From positions 62,001 to 126,000 of the forward strand of contig NZ_CZJT01000150.1 of assembly GCF_900010755.1 (NCBI RefSeq): DNA of 64,000 nucleotides, given 5' to 3'. Numbering within the stretch: position 1 is the stretch's first letter; every line of letters begins with the position of its first letter. Positions 16,211 through 24,311 of the stretch are shown in pieces. Made by a program: the position numbers and the translations under genes. The DNA comes from Paeniglutamicibacter antarcticus (GTDB taxonomy: Bacteria > Actinomycetota > Actinomycetes > Actinomycetales > Micrococcaceae). The notes beneath the pieces are model-generated. The model did not search any database and was not told the origin of the DNA. It saw only the letters and a list, made by a program, of their open reading frames with translations.

Positions 16211-18010
16211 GTGGTCCTGAAACTCTCCACACTGTTCCTGCGCACGCTGCGCGAAGATCCCGTAGACGCGGAGGTCGCCAGCCACAAGCTGCTCGTCCGC
16301 GCCGGGTACATCCGCCGCGCCGCCCCCGGTATCTACACCTGGCTGCCGCTGGGCCTGAGGGTGCTGAAAAAGGTGGAAAACATTGTCCGCGAGGAAATGA
16401 ACGCCATCGGCGCCCAGGAAGTCCAGTTCCCGGCCTTGCTGCCGCGTGAACCCTATGAGGCAACCAACCGCTGGACCGAGTACGGCGAGGGCCTCTTCCG
16501 CCTGCAGGACCGCAAGGGCGGGGACTACCTGCTGGCCCCGACCCACGAGGAAATGTTCACCCTCCTGGTCAAGGACCTCTACAGCTCCTACAAGGACCTG
16601 CCGGCCTACCTGTACCAGATCCAAAACAAGTACCGCGATGAGGCACGTCCCCGCGCGGGCCTGCTGCGCGGCCGCGAATTCATCATGAAGGACTCCTACT
16701 CCTTCAACATCGATGACGAGGGCCTGGAAGAGGCCTACCAGGCGCACCGCGGCGCCTACATCAAGATCTTCGCCCGCCTGGGCCTCGAGGTGCTTCCGGT
16801 CTTCGCGACCGCCGGTGCCATGGGTGGATCCAAGTCCGAGGAATTCCTGCACCCGACCCCGATCGGCGAGGACACCTTCGTGCGCTCGGCCGGCGGCTAC
16901 GCGGCGAACGTGGAGGCAGTGACCACCATCGTTCCGGAAGACATCGACTTCACCAACGCACCTGCCTTCCAGGTCATGGACACCCCGGACACCCCGACGA
17001 TCGACACCCTGGTGGAGGTTTCCAACCAGGTTGCCGCCCGTGCCGAGGGTCCCTGGAGCGCGGCTGACACGCTCAAGAGCGTTGTCATTGCCGCCACGCT
17101 GCCCACCGGCGAACGCCAGATCGTCGTCATCGGCCTGCCGGGGGATCGCAACGTCGACCTCAAGCGCGTCGAGGCAAACATCGCGGCCCACCTTGAGGTG
17201 GGCGGCGAGGTTGAGATCGAGGCTGCCACCGAGGCGGACCTGAAGAAGAACCCGACGCTGATCAAGGGCTACATCGGCCCGGGCAACGGTTTGGACGAAG
17301 CGGTGCTGGGCCTTGAAGCAGCCTCGAAGATCCTTTACCTGGTTGACCCGCGCGTGGTTGCCGGCACCAGCTGGATCACCGGCGCCAACGAAGCCGGCAA
17401 GCACGTCTTCGGCCTGGTCGCCGGTCGCGACTTCGCCTGGGACGGCACCATCGAGTGCGTCGAGGTACGCGCAGGGGATCCGGCACCGGATGGATCCGGC
17501 CCGCTGGAAACCGCCCGCGGCATCGAAATGGGTCACATCTTCCAGCTTGGCCGCAAGTACGCCGAAGCCCTGGATTTGAAGGTGCTGGACCAGAACGGCA
17601 AGCTCAAGGTAGTCACCATGGGTTCCTACGGCGTGGGTGTCACCCGCGCGGTGGCGGCCCTGGCGGAGTCAAACCACGACGAGAACGGCCTGGTCTGGCC
17701 GCGCAACGTGGCCCCGGCCGACGTGCACCTGGTGGTCACCGGCAAGCAGGCAGAACTCTTCGAAGCAGCGCAGAAGATCGCCGATGAACTGCACGCAGCG
17801 GGCATCGAGGTCATCTACGATGACCGCCCGAAGGTTTCCGCAGGCGTGAAGTTCTCCGATGCGGAACTCATCGGAGTGCCGACCATCGTGGTCATCGGCC
17901 GCGGCCTGGCCGACGGCGTGGTTGAGGTCAAGGACCGCGCCACCGGCGAACGCGCCGACGTTGCCGTCGACGCGGTAGTCGCCCAGCTGATCAGCACCGT
18001 CAAGGGCTAA
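16211..18010 (+). CDS. proS: Prolyl-tRNA synthetase, bacterial type
   Basis: Class II synthetase of 599 residues charging tRNA-Pro. Start GTG 16211 gives MVLKLSTLFLRTLREDP, the usual N-terminus. Motif 2 is YRDEARPRAGLLRGREF and motif 3 is GSYGVGVTR. Between them, about residues 230-400 hold the YbaK-like editing insertion that removes mischarged Ala. The C-terminal anticodon domain contains VIYDDRPKVSAGVKF. It is the first conserved gene of the proS-rimP-nusA neighbourhood. Confidence 0.95.
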   Translation: MVLKLSTLFLRTLREDPVDAEVASHKLLVRAGYIRRAAPGIYTWLPLGLRVLKKVENIVREEMNAIGAQEVQFPALLPREPYEATNRWTEYGEGLFRLQDRKGGDYLLAPTHEEMFTLLVKDLYSSYKDLPAYLYQIQNKYRDEARPRAGLLRGREFIMKDSYSFNIDDEGLEEAYQAHRGAYIKIFARLGLEVLPVFATAGAMGGSKSEEFLHPTPIGEDTFVRSAGGYAANVEAVTTIVPEDIDFTNAPAFQVMDTPDTPTIDTLVEVSNQVAARAEGPWSAADTLKSVVIAATLPTGERQIVVIGLPGDRNVDLKRVEANIAAHLEVGGEVEIEAATEADLKKNPTLIKGYIGPGNGLDEAVLGLEAASKILYLVDPRVVAGTSWITGANEAGKHVFGLVAGRDFAWDGTIECVEVRAGDPAPDGSGPLETARGIEMGHIFQLGRKYAEALDLKVLDQNGKLKVVTMGSYGVGVTRAVAALAESNHDENGLVWPRNVAPADVHLVVTGKQAELFEAAQKIADELHAAGIEVIYDDRPKVSAGVKFSDAELIGVPTIVVIGRGLADGVVEVKDRATGERADVAVDAVVAQLISTVKG

Positions 18011-18012
18011 AC

Positions 18013-18828
18013 ATGCTGGAGGCGGCAGGCCTGCTTGAGGGTTCCGGCCTGCAGGGAATGCAGGCCGGAACCATCGCGCTGATCATCCTGGCCGGCTTTG
18101 CCGCCGGCTGGGTTGACGCGGTGGTTGGCGGCGGGGGACTGCTGCAGCTTCCGGCCCTGTTGTTGGTGCCCGGGATCAGTCCCGTGCAGGCGCTGGCCAC
18201 CAACAAGCTGGGTTCCATTTTTGGCACCACCACCAGTGCGATCACCTATTACAGGCGGGCGCACCCGGATTTGAAGACAGCGATCCCGATGGCCATGGTG
18301 GCGCTTGCCGGTTCCTTTGGCGGGGCGATCCTTGCGACGCTGTTGCCGGCCTCGGTGATCAAGCCGGTCATCATTGCCGCGTTGATTGCCGTGGGCCTGT
18401 TCACGGTCTTCAAGCCAACTGCCGGTGAGCTGACCCAGTTGCGGTACACCGGGCGGCAGCACTATGCGGTGGCCGCGGTGATCGGATTGGTCATCGGCGG
18501 CTATGACGGGTTGATTGGCCCGGGCACCGGATCGTTCCTGATCATCGCGATGGTCGCGCTGCTGGGCTACAACTTCTTGGCGGCCAGCGCCAAGGCGAAG
18601 ATCGTGAACATGGCCACCAACCTTGGTGCCCTCGCATTCTTCCTGCCCTCGGGCCACCTGCTCTGGGGCATTGGCCTGGTGCTGGGCGTGGCCAACATGT
18701 GCGGCGGCTACCTGGGTGCCCGTATGGCGGTATCCAAGGGCAGCAAGTTCATTCGCATTGTCTTTCTCACGGTGGTCGGCGCGTTGATCCTGAAGCTCGG
18801 ATACGACGTGCTGTTCCCGGCACCGTAA
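18013..18828 (+). CDS. TSUP (TauE/SafE) family sulfite/anion exporter
   Basis: 271-residue membrane protein with about eight hydrophobic segments in two repeats. Family motifs: AGWVDAVVGGGGLLQLPALL in the first half and YDGLIGPGTGSFL in the second. It starts 3 bases after the proS stop, so it is probably co-transcribed. Family members export sulfite or sulfonated organics; substrate unknown here. Confidence 0.88.
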   Translation: MLEAAGLLEGSGLQGMQAGTIALIILAGFAAGWVDAVVGGGGLLQLPALLLVPGISPVQALATNKLGSIFGTTTSAITYYRRAHPDLKTAIPMAMVALAGSFGGAILATLLPASVIKPVIIAALIAVGLFTVFKPTAGELTQLRYTGRQHYAVAAVIGLVIGGYDGLIGPGTGSFLIIAMVALLGYNFLAASAKAKIVNMATNLGALAFFLPSGHLLWGIGLVLGVANMCGGYLGARMAVSKGSKFIRIVFLTVVGALILKLGYDVLFPAP

Positions 18829-18874
18829 GGTCCCGGCGATTGCCAGCTGATACCGTTACAGCAAAGCGGCACAG

Positions 18875-18929
18875 CAACAGGCAGGCCCTGAACAACCGAA
18901 GGAATCGGTTGTTCAGGGCCTGCCTGTTG
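18875..18929 (+). terminator. Terminator after TSUP gene
   Basis: Perfect 24-base-pair stem (18875-18898 with 18906-18929) and a 7-base loop. It ends the proS-TSUP unit just left of the IS element. Confidence 0.85.
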
Positions 18930-19003
18930 TGTATCCCGTAGGGGCGCAGTCGCTACCAGATGGGTGAGAGTGCTCCGTCCTTCAGGGCGGGGGTGAATGG
19001 CTT

Positions 19004-19449
19004 CTAGCGAGTAGGCCTGTTTTGGTTCTCGATGTACTTCTTCACCGTGTCCAAGGGGTGCTCCGCCAACAGACCCGGCGAAATAGGTACTCGACCGGAG
19101 TTTCTGGGCCCGCCAGTAGTGTTGCACGAGGTCGGGGAATTCCTGGAGGTGTCGCCGAGACGAGACTCCCTTGAGGGAGTTGACGAGTTTCGCCAGGGAC
19201 ACTTTGGGCGGGAAATGCACCAGCAGGTGCACGTGGTCGCCTTCGCCATTGGACTCGACCAGTTCCACCTCGAAGTCGGCACATACATCCGGTGAGGATT
19301 TCCTCCAACCTCACCCAGTGGGTTTCCTGGAAGACCCGGTGCCGGTACTTGGTCACGAACACCAGGTGAGCGTGGAGGAGGAAGAAGCAATGCCAGCCGG
19401 TGCGGATTTCCCGTGGAACTGTCGGAGGCCACCGATAAAATATTGTCAT
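19004..19449 (-). pseudogene. tnpA: IS200-type Y1 transposase tnpA, two frameshifts
   Basis: HUH/Y1 single-strand transposase, normally about 140 residues. The N-terminal part (HLVFVTKYRHRVFQ) is read from the ATG at 19449. Near 19290 an extra G shifts the frame; the HUH motif is then read in ESNGEGDHVHLLVHFPPKV and VNSLKGVSSRR. Near 19060 an extra T (CTTGGA) shifts again into TVKKYIENQNRPTR, which holds the catalytic Tyr. All catalytic elements are recognisable but no single frame encodes them. Confidence 0.85.
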
Positions 19450-20679
19450 GATTCGGTATCGTTTCAGGGTCTACCCGAGCGCAGTTCAACAGGTGCTTAT
19501 TGGCCGGTTGTTCGGTTGCGTGCGGGTGGCTTTCAACGATGCCCTGGCCCTGCGGAAATCCCATTACGCCGCCACCGGCGCACACCTTTCGTCGAAGGTG
19601 GTCAGTGCGGCGTTGACTGCTTCCAAACGGACCCCGGAAAGGGAATGGCTCAACGAGGTCTCCAGCGTCCCGCTGCAACAGGCCCTCCACGACCTGGAAG
19701 CCGCGTACAAGAATTTCTTCTCCTCCGTGGCCGGGAAGCGCAAGGGCTCCAGGGTTTCGGCGCCCCGGTTCCGAAAGAAGTCCACCTCCGGTTCGGCCCG
19801 CTTCACCAGCAATGCGCGGTTTAGCCTGCGCCAGGTCAACACGCGCAAGGCTTTGCTATACCTGCCCAAGATCGGGGAGCTCCGGGTGGCGTACTCACGC
19901 TTGCTGCCGGCAGCCCCGAGTTCGGTAACGTTGATCCAGGAAGTTGACGGATGCTATTACGCCTCCTTTGTCGTGAACCCCGGCCCTGCCCTTGGTGCGC
20001 CAGCGAACACCAGCACGCGCACCGCTGGCCTGGACCTGGGTTTGATCGACTTCGCGGCCATCACCTACAGCGACGGCACCCGCGAGAAAATCCCGGCCCC
20101 CAATACTTCCGCAAGGCCCAGCGCAAACTCGCCCGAGCCCAACGCGAACTCTCACGGCGCACGAAAGGCTCCAAGAACCGGGCCAAGTCCCGGACCAAGG
20201 TCGCCAAGATCCACGCGAAAATCCGTGATGACCGCCAAGACTTCACCCGCAAGATCGCAGTACGACTGGCCCGCGAAAACCAAACGGTAGCCATCGAAAC
20301 ACTGAGTATCAAAGGCCTCGCCCGTACTCGGCTGGCCAAATCCATCCACGACGCCGGCTGGGGCGCCTTCATCAACGACCTCACCCACGCCGGCAACAAA
20401 TACGGGGCCACCATCATCGGCATCAGCCGGTGGGAACCCACCAGTCAAACCTGCTCCGTCTGCGGGATCAAGAACGGCAGGAAAGCCCTGGGCATCCGGA
20501 CTTGGGAATGCCCAGAATGCCACACATCTTTGGACCGCGACTACAACGCAGCAGTGAACATCATGCTCGCCGCAGGACTTGCGGAGAGTCTAAATGACTG
20601 TGGAGGGAACGTCAGACTCCGGCTTGTCGGAGCAATTCCCGACGAAGCAGTAACCACCCACACAGTGGCTGCCGCCTAA
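19448..20679 (+). pseudogene. tnpB: TnpB RNA-guided nuclease gene with one frameshift
   Basis: About 410 codons if the frame is repaired, a normal TnpB length. The first part runs from ATG 19448 through the RuvC Asp motif TAGLDLGLIDFAAITYSDG. In a C-run near 20096-20101 one base is missing and the rest continues in the next frame: QYFRKAQRKLARAQREL, the RuvC Glu in VAIETLSIKGLARTRL, the zinc ribbon CSVCG...CPECH, and the last Asp in LDRDYNAAVNI. All catalytic residues survive. A sequencing error in the homopolymer or slippage could explain the break. Confidence 0.85.
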
Positions 20680-20732
20680 CCGCGGCAGCCACCGAGGGAA
20701 TCCTCTTCCTTCACGGAGAGGAGGATGTCAAT
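20660..20732 (+). ncRNA. IS605 right end / possible omega RNA scaffold end
   Basis: The 3' end of tnpB and the right end form two hairpins: GTGGCTGCCGC with GCGGCAGCCAC (about 20664-20688) and the TTCA-loop hairpin at about 20702-20722. In this family the tnpB 3' end is processed into a guide RNA whose guide lies just past the right end. Here the guide would start near 20732, inside the ferritin-like gene. Assignment rests on family knowledge. Confidence 0.45.
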
Positions 20733-21954
20733 GGGTCGGTGTTGCCTGGGGTGACGTTGTCTTTTTGCCGGCGGAGTCAGCTGCCAGCAAAGTGAAACCG
20801 GGAATCTTGCCGGTAACCTGCCGGGTGTAGAGGCCCTGGTCCCAGGCACGCTGCAACAGGAAAGCCCGGGTCTCGCCTTCTTGGGTTGCCGCTGCGTCGC
20901 GCAGCAGCAGCGCAAGCTGTTCCTCGCCGCTATGCGCAGTGTCCATCGGGTGCGCCGCGGCTCCCGCAGGAAGTAGGTAGGCGGGCTGACGCAACGGTTC
21001 GCATTCACCCACGGTGCTGAACTGTTCCTCTATGGAGGAACCCAGCTTAGCCATGGCCACGGAGCGCGCCGCGGCACCGGCACGCAGTGTCCCGGCGGTG
21101 CGGGCCTCTGCGACGTTGTAGGCGTAGCTCAGCCGGTAGGCGGCATCGGCAACCAAGCCCAGGGCGGCACCGGAACCGGGCAGTGCCGTGTCCTTCGCGG
21201 AAGCCTTGGAGGCCTTAGTGCTGGCGGGTGCGGGGGAATCGGCGCCCGGCGCAAGCGGGCAACTTGAAAGCATGAATGGGGGAACGGCCGCGGGATCGCC
21301 GGCAGTATCAGCGACAGGTGTGGCAGCCAGCTTCGGGGCAGGAAGCGCATCGATTTGCGCCTGGCTGCCGCCTGCTGCCTTGAGCAGGTTCCGCGCCTGC
21401 ATGATGAGCTCGAACCCGGCGCCGGAGAGTGATCGTGCACGTTGCCCGGGGGCCCGGACCGCGGCCTCGACCAGCTCCTGGCCCGCCACCGCCAATTCTT
21501 GGGCCAGTCCCTTCGCCGCTGCGGGGGACAGCGGCTCCACCGGGGGCGCGGTTGCCTCCACGGAATCCTTTTCCGGCTCCGCGGGCGGCTGCAGGGCGGC
21601 GGGTGTGAGTAAACCGACATGCTTGGTGAGCATCACCTGCGTGGCGGTGTAGGCGGCACGCAAGGCGGGACTGCCGCCGGTCCCGTTTGAGGCGTTGGTC
21701 AGGCTCACGGAATCCAGGATCGGGACCAGCTGGTCACCGGGTGTGAAGTTGACCTCCGGAGCCGGTTCCGTGCCGAGGATTCGTTGCCACGCTTGGGAAT
21801 CCCGGTTCATGTACACCCCTGCGCCAAGGGTTGCGGCGGCTATCGCCAACGCCGAAACCAGGCATACGGCAAGGGTTCCGATTTTGCGCGGCGTGGCGGG
21901 TTTGGGCGTGTGCATGTCAGGGGGTAAGGGGTGCTCATCCATCCACTTGATCAT
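20728..21954 (-). CDS. Ferritin-like DUF4439 protein, C-terminus at IS boundary
   Basis: About 408 residues. A short cytoplasmic start is followed by one membrane segment (IGTLAVCLVSALAIAAATLGAG), an Ala-rich extracytoplasmic middle and a C-terminal ferritin-like DUF4439 region (GAALGLVADAAYRLSYAYNVA). A gene of this kind usually sits between proS and rimP in Arthrobacter relatives. The start is uncertain (ATG 21954 or 21942). The TGA stop (complement of 20728-20730) lies in the GATGTCA end of the IS605 element, so the natural C-terminus was probably lost. Function unknown. Confidence 0.75.
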   Translation of the reverse strand: MIKWMDEHPLPPDMHTPKPATPRKIGTLAVCLVSALAIAAATLGAGVYMNRDSQAWQRILGTEPAPEVNFTPGDQLVPILDSVSLTNASNGTGGSPALRAAYTATQVMLTKHVGLLTPAALQPPAEPEKDSVEATAPPVEPLSPAAAKGLAQELAVAGQELVEAAVRAPGQRARSLSGAGFELIMQARNLLKAAGGSQAQIDALPAPKLAATPVADTAGDPAAVPPFMLSSCPLAPGADSPAPASTKASKASAKDTALPGSGAALGLVADAAYRLSYAYNVAEARTAGTLRAGAAARSVAMAKLGSSIEEQFSTVGECEPLRQPAYLLPAGAAAHPMDTAHSGEEQLALLLRDAAATQEGETRAFLLQRAWDQGLYTRQVTGKIPGFTLLAADSAGKKTTSPQATPTH

Positions 21955-22058
21955 CCCATGCCCCGGGCAAATGGCCATTTTCGGGACCCGGCAGCAGACG
22001 CGGGCCCACAACTGTAGCTATTCTTATATGCACAACATCGAATAGTGGGAGGACTTTC

Positions 22059-22637
22059 ATGACCGGCAAGCCGGCAGACATCCAGCAAGAGGCAGCTCGC
22101 CTCACCGAATTACTGGAGCCCACCGTCGCCTCCCACCAGCTGATCCTTGAAGAAGTTCAGGTTCGCATGGCCGGTGACCAGCGAATCGTCAGCGTCATTA
22201 TCGATTTGCTTGAAGGCACGGGCGGCATTGAACTGGACCTGGTTGCGGAAGTATCCCGCGCCATCTCCGAAGCCTTGGACAAGGACCCGCTTGATAGCGG
22301 GGACGCATATGACCTTGAGGTTTCTTCCCCCGGCGTTTCGCGCCCGCTGACCCTGCCGCGCCACTGGCACCGTAATGTCGGCCGCATGGTCAAGGTCAAC
22401 ATGGTTGGCGAAGACAACCTCCTGGGCCGCTTGACCGATGTCGATGACGAAGGTATCACCTTGATCCCCGAGATCGAGGTCAAGAAGGGCATGAAGGCCA
22501 AGCAGGGCGAAGCCCGCACCATTGAGTTCGCGCTGATCCGCCGCGGCCACGTTGAGGTTGAATTCTCACGCGCTGAAGAAGCGGATCTGACCGAACTTGA
22601 ACTTGACGACGAAGACGAAGAAAACGTGGAGGCCTGA
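22059..22637 (+). CDS. rimP: Ribosome maturation factor RimP
   Basis: 192 residues, cytoplasmic 30S assembly factor. RimP_N region: residues about 10-90, including the segment VISVIIDLLEG-like RIVSVIIDLLEGTGGIEL. Central motif YDLEVSSPGVSRPL. The C-terminus is a long acidic tail (ELELDDEDEENVEA). ATG 22059 follows GGGAGGA. First gene of the rimP-nusA-ylxR-infB run. Confidence 0.93.
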   Translation: MTGKPADIQQEAARLTELLEPTVASHQLILEEVQVRMAGDQRIVSVIIDLLEGTGGIELDLVAEVSRAISEALDKDPLDSGDAYDLEVSSPGVSRPLTLPRHWHRNVGRMVKVNMVGEDNLLGRLTDVDDEGITLIPEIEVKKGMKAKQGEARTIEFALIRRGHVEVEFSRAEEADLTELELDDEDEENVEA

Positions 22638-22638
22638 G

Positions 22639-23610
22639 TTGGACATTGATATGAGCGCGCTGCGCATGCTCGAAAAAGAACGTGAAATCCCCATCGAGGT
22701 GCTGATCCCGACCATTGAGCAGGCACTGCTTATTGCGTACCAGAAGTCCCCGGGTGCGATGCCGCAGGCACGCGCCACGGTTGACCGCCGCAACGGACAC
22801 GTGACGATCTTCGCCACCGAAACCGAAGAAGACGGCACGGTTATCGGAGAATTCGACGACACCCCGACCGGTTTTGGCCGCATTGCGGCCTCCACCGCAC
22901 GCCAGATCATCTTGCAGCGCTTGCGCGATGCCGAGGATGACAACGTGGTGGGCGAATTCAAGAACAAGATCGGCGAGATCGTCTCCGGACAGATCCAGCA
23001 GGGCAACAACCCGATCATGGTCCAGGTGAACCTGGGTACCGTCGAGGCATTGCTGCCGCCGCCGGAGCAGGTCCCGGGCGAGAAGTACCCGCACGGCAGC
23101 CGCATCCGCTGCTACGTGGTTGACGTGACCCGTGGCCCCAAGGGCCCCTCGGTCACCCTTTCGCGTTCGCACCCGAACCTGGTGCGCCGCCTCTTCGAGC
23201 TCGAGGTCCCGGAAATCGCCGACGGCGCCGTGGAAATCGTTGCACTGGCCCGCGAAGCCGGCCACCGTTCCAAGATCGCAGTGCAGGCAAACATCGCCGG
23301 CGTTAACGCCAAGGGTGCCTGCATCGGCGAAATGGGATCGCGTGTGCGTGCAGTGATGACCGAGCTGGGCGAAGAGAAGATCGACATCGTCGACTTCAAC
23401 GAGGACCCTGCGAAGTTCATTGCTTCGGCACTGTCCCCGTCCAAGGTTGTTTCGGTGGAAATCACCGACGAGTCAACCCGCTCGGCACGCGTCGTGGTTC
23501 CCGACTACCAGCTCTCGCTGGCCATCGGCAAGGAAGGGCAGAACGCCCGTCTGGCAGCCAAGCTCACCGGCTGGCGCATCGACATCGTCTCCGACGCCGT
23601 AGCTTCATAA
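22639..23610 (+). CDS. nusA: Transcription termination/antitermination factor NusA
   Basis: 323 residues, the short actinobacterial form with N-terminal RNAP-binding domain, S1 and two KH domains but without the acidic repeats of E. coli NusA. The start is TTG 22639 (MDIDMSALRML) with GGAGG at 22628-22632; 14 upstream in-frame residues overlap rimP and were excluded. KH segments: GACIGEMGSRVRAVMTEL and SLAIGKEGQNARLAAKLTG. It starts 1 base after the rimP stop. Confidence 0.95.
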   Translation: MDIDMSALRMLEKEREIPIEVLIPTIEQALLIAYQKSPGAMPQARATVDRRNGHVTIFATETEEDGTVIGEFDDTPTGFGRIAASTARQIILQRLRDAEDDNVVGEFKNKIGEIVSGQIQQGNNPIMVQVNLGTVEALLPPPEQVPGEKYPHGSRIRCYVVDVTRGPKGPSVTLSRSHPNLVRRLFELEVPEIADGAVEIVALAREAGHRSKIAVQANIAGVNAKGACIGEMGSRVRAVMTELGEEKIDIVDFNEDPAKFIASALSPSKVVSVEITDESTRSARVVVPDYQLSLAIGKEGQNARLAAKLTGWRIDIVSDAVAS

Positions 23611-23819
23611 CGCGGTAAACACTTTCCGTCGTTGTCTTCGTCGTATCCGGCCATTTGGCCCGGTGGCGAAGGCAGCGGCGGTTTTTGTTGGGCCGGGAAG
23701 TGTGCGGGTTCGCACTCGGGCGACGTGTCCCAGCGCACGCCACACCGGATGCGGAAAGGCGCTAGACTTGTCTGTGGTCCACTATGCAAGTGGTTAAACA
23801 ACCGCGGGAGAAGATTTAC

Positions 23820-24149
23820 GTGTCAGTGCAGCATCAGCCGCAGCGCACGTGCATCGGATGCCGCCAGGTGGTGGACCAGAATCAGTTGCAGCGCTGGGTG
23901 CTTGGGCACGCGGACGGCCATGCCGTCCCGGTTCCCGATCCAACCCGGCGTCTCTCCGGACGTGGTGCTTGGTTGCACCGAACCCCGGAGTGTGCCGAAC
24001 GCGCAATCAAGCGCGGGGCGTTTGCCAGGTCCTTCCGGACCAAGGTGGATGTTTCCTCGTTGGTGATTGCGCCGGAAGCCGAGGTGCAGACCCAAACCCG
24101 GGAAAACACCTTCACGAACGTCCAACCTGAAAGCGGGTCAGAAATCTGA
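23820..24149 (+). CDS. ylxR: YlxR-family RNA-binding protein (DUF448)
   Basis: 109-residue basic protein with the YlxR signature RTCIGCRQV near the N-terminus, GRGAWLHRTPECAERAIKRGAF in the middle and a poorly conserved tail. GTG 23820 follows GGGAG; an upstream ATG (23784) would add 12 residues. YlxR sits between nusA and infB in most Gram-positive genomes and is reported to bind RNA and modulate transcription; its precise role here is inferred from that. Confidence 0.88.
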   Translation: MSVQHQPQRTCIGCRQVVDQNQLQRWVLGHADGHAVPVPDPTRRLSGRGAWLHRTPECAERAIKRGAFARSFRTKVDVSSLVIAPEAEVQTQTRENTFTNVQPESGSEI

Positions 24150-24311
24150 TGGAAACCCGATGAGTTCCAAGCGATGAGCGCCTAACGATGACTACATCAG
24201 TTATGCGTCGCAGCGCCTGTGGCATCCGTTTTGGATGCTGGGCAAGACAGCAAAAGACGGTTCGTGCTTTGACTTTCTAAAAGTGAGCGCGGGCCTTCAG
24301 ACAGGAGAAAT

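Larger units (their letters stand above)
18945..20732. mobile_element. Decayed IS200/IS605-family element with divergent tnpA and tnpB
   Basis: The element contains a leftward tnpA and a rightward tnpB whose ATG codons overlap head to head at 19447-19450, the IS605-type layout. Ends are judged from subterminal hairpins with TTCA loops, typical of the family. The left hairpin is at 18975-18990 (CCGTCC-TTCA-GGGCGG), the right one at about 20702-20722, followed by GGATGTCA. The left boundary is approximate. Both genes carry frameshifts, so the copy looks inactive. Confidence 0.8.

Noticed and set aside
15989..17536. A 515-codon open frame antisense to proS
   Set aside because: It is a codon-bias shadow of proS with no recognisable domain.
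18708..19268. A 186-codon leftward open frame reading through the tnpA middle
   Set aside because: Only the first part is tnpA sequence; the rest leaves the transposase frame and crosses the IS end. Recorded as part of the tnpA pseudogene.
19951..20679. The second half of tnpB as an independent gene
   Set aside because: It lacks the N-terminal part and first RuvC Asp and has no start signal; it is the shifted continuation of tnpB.
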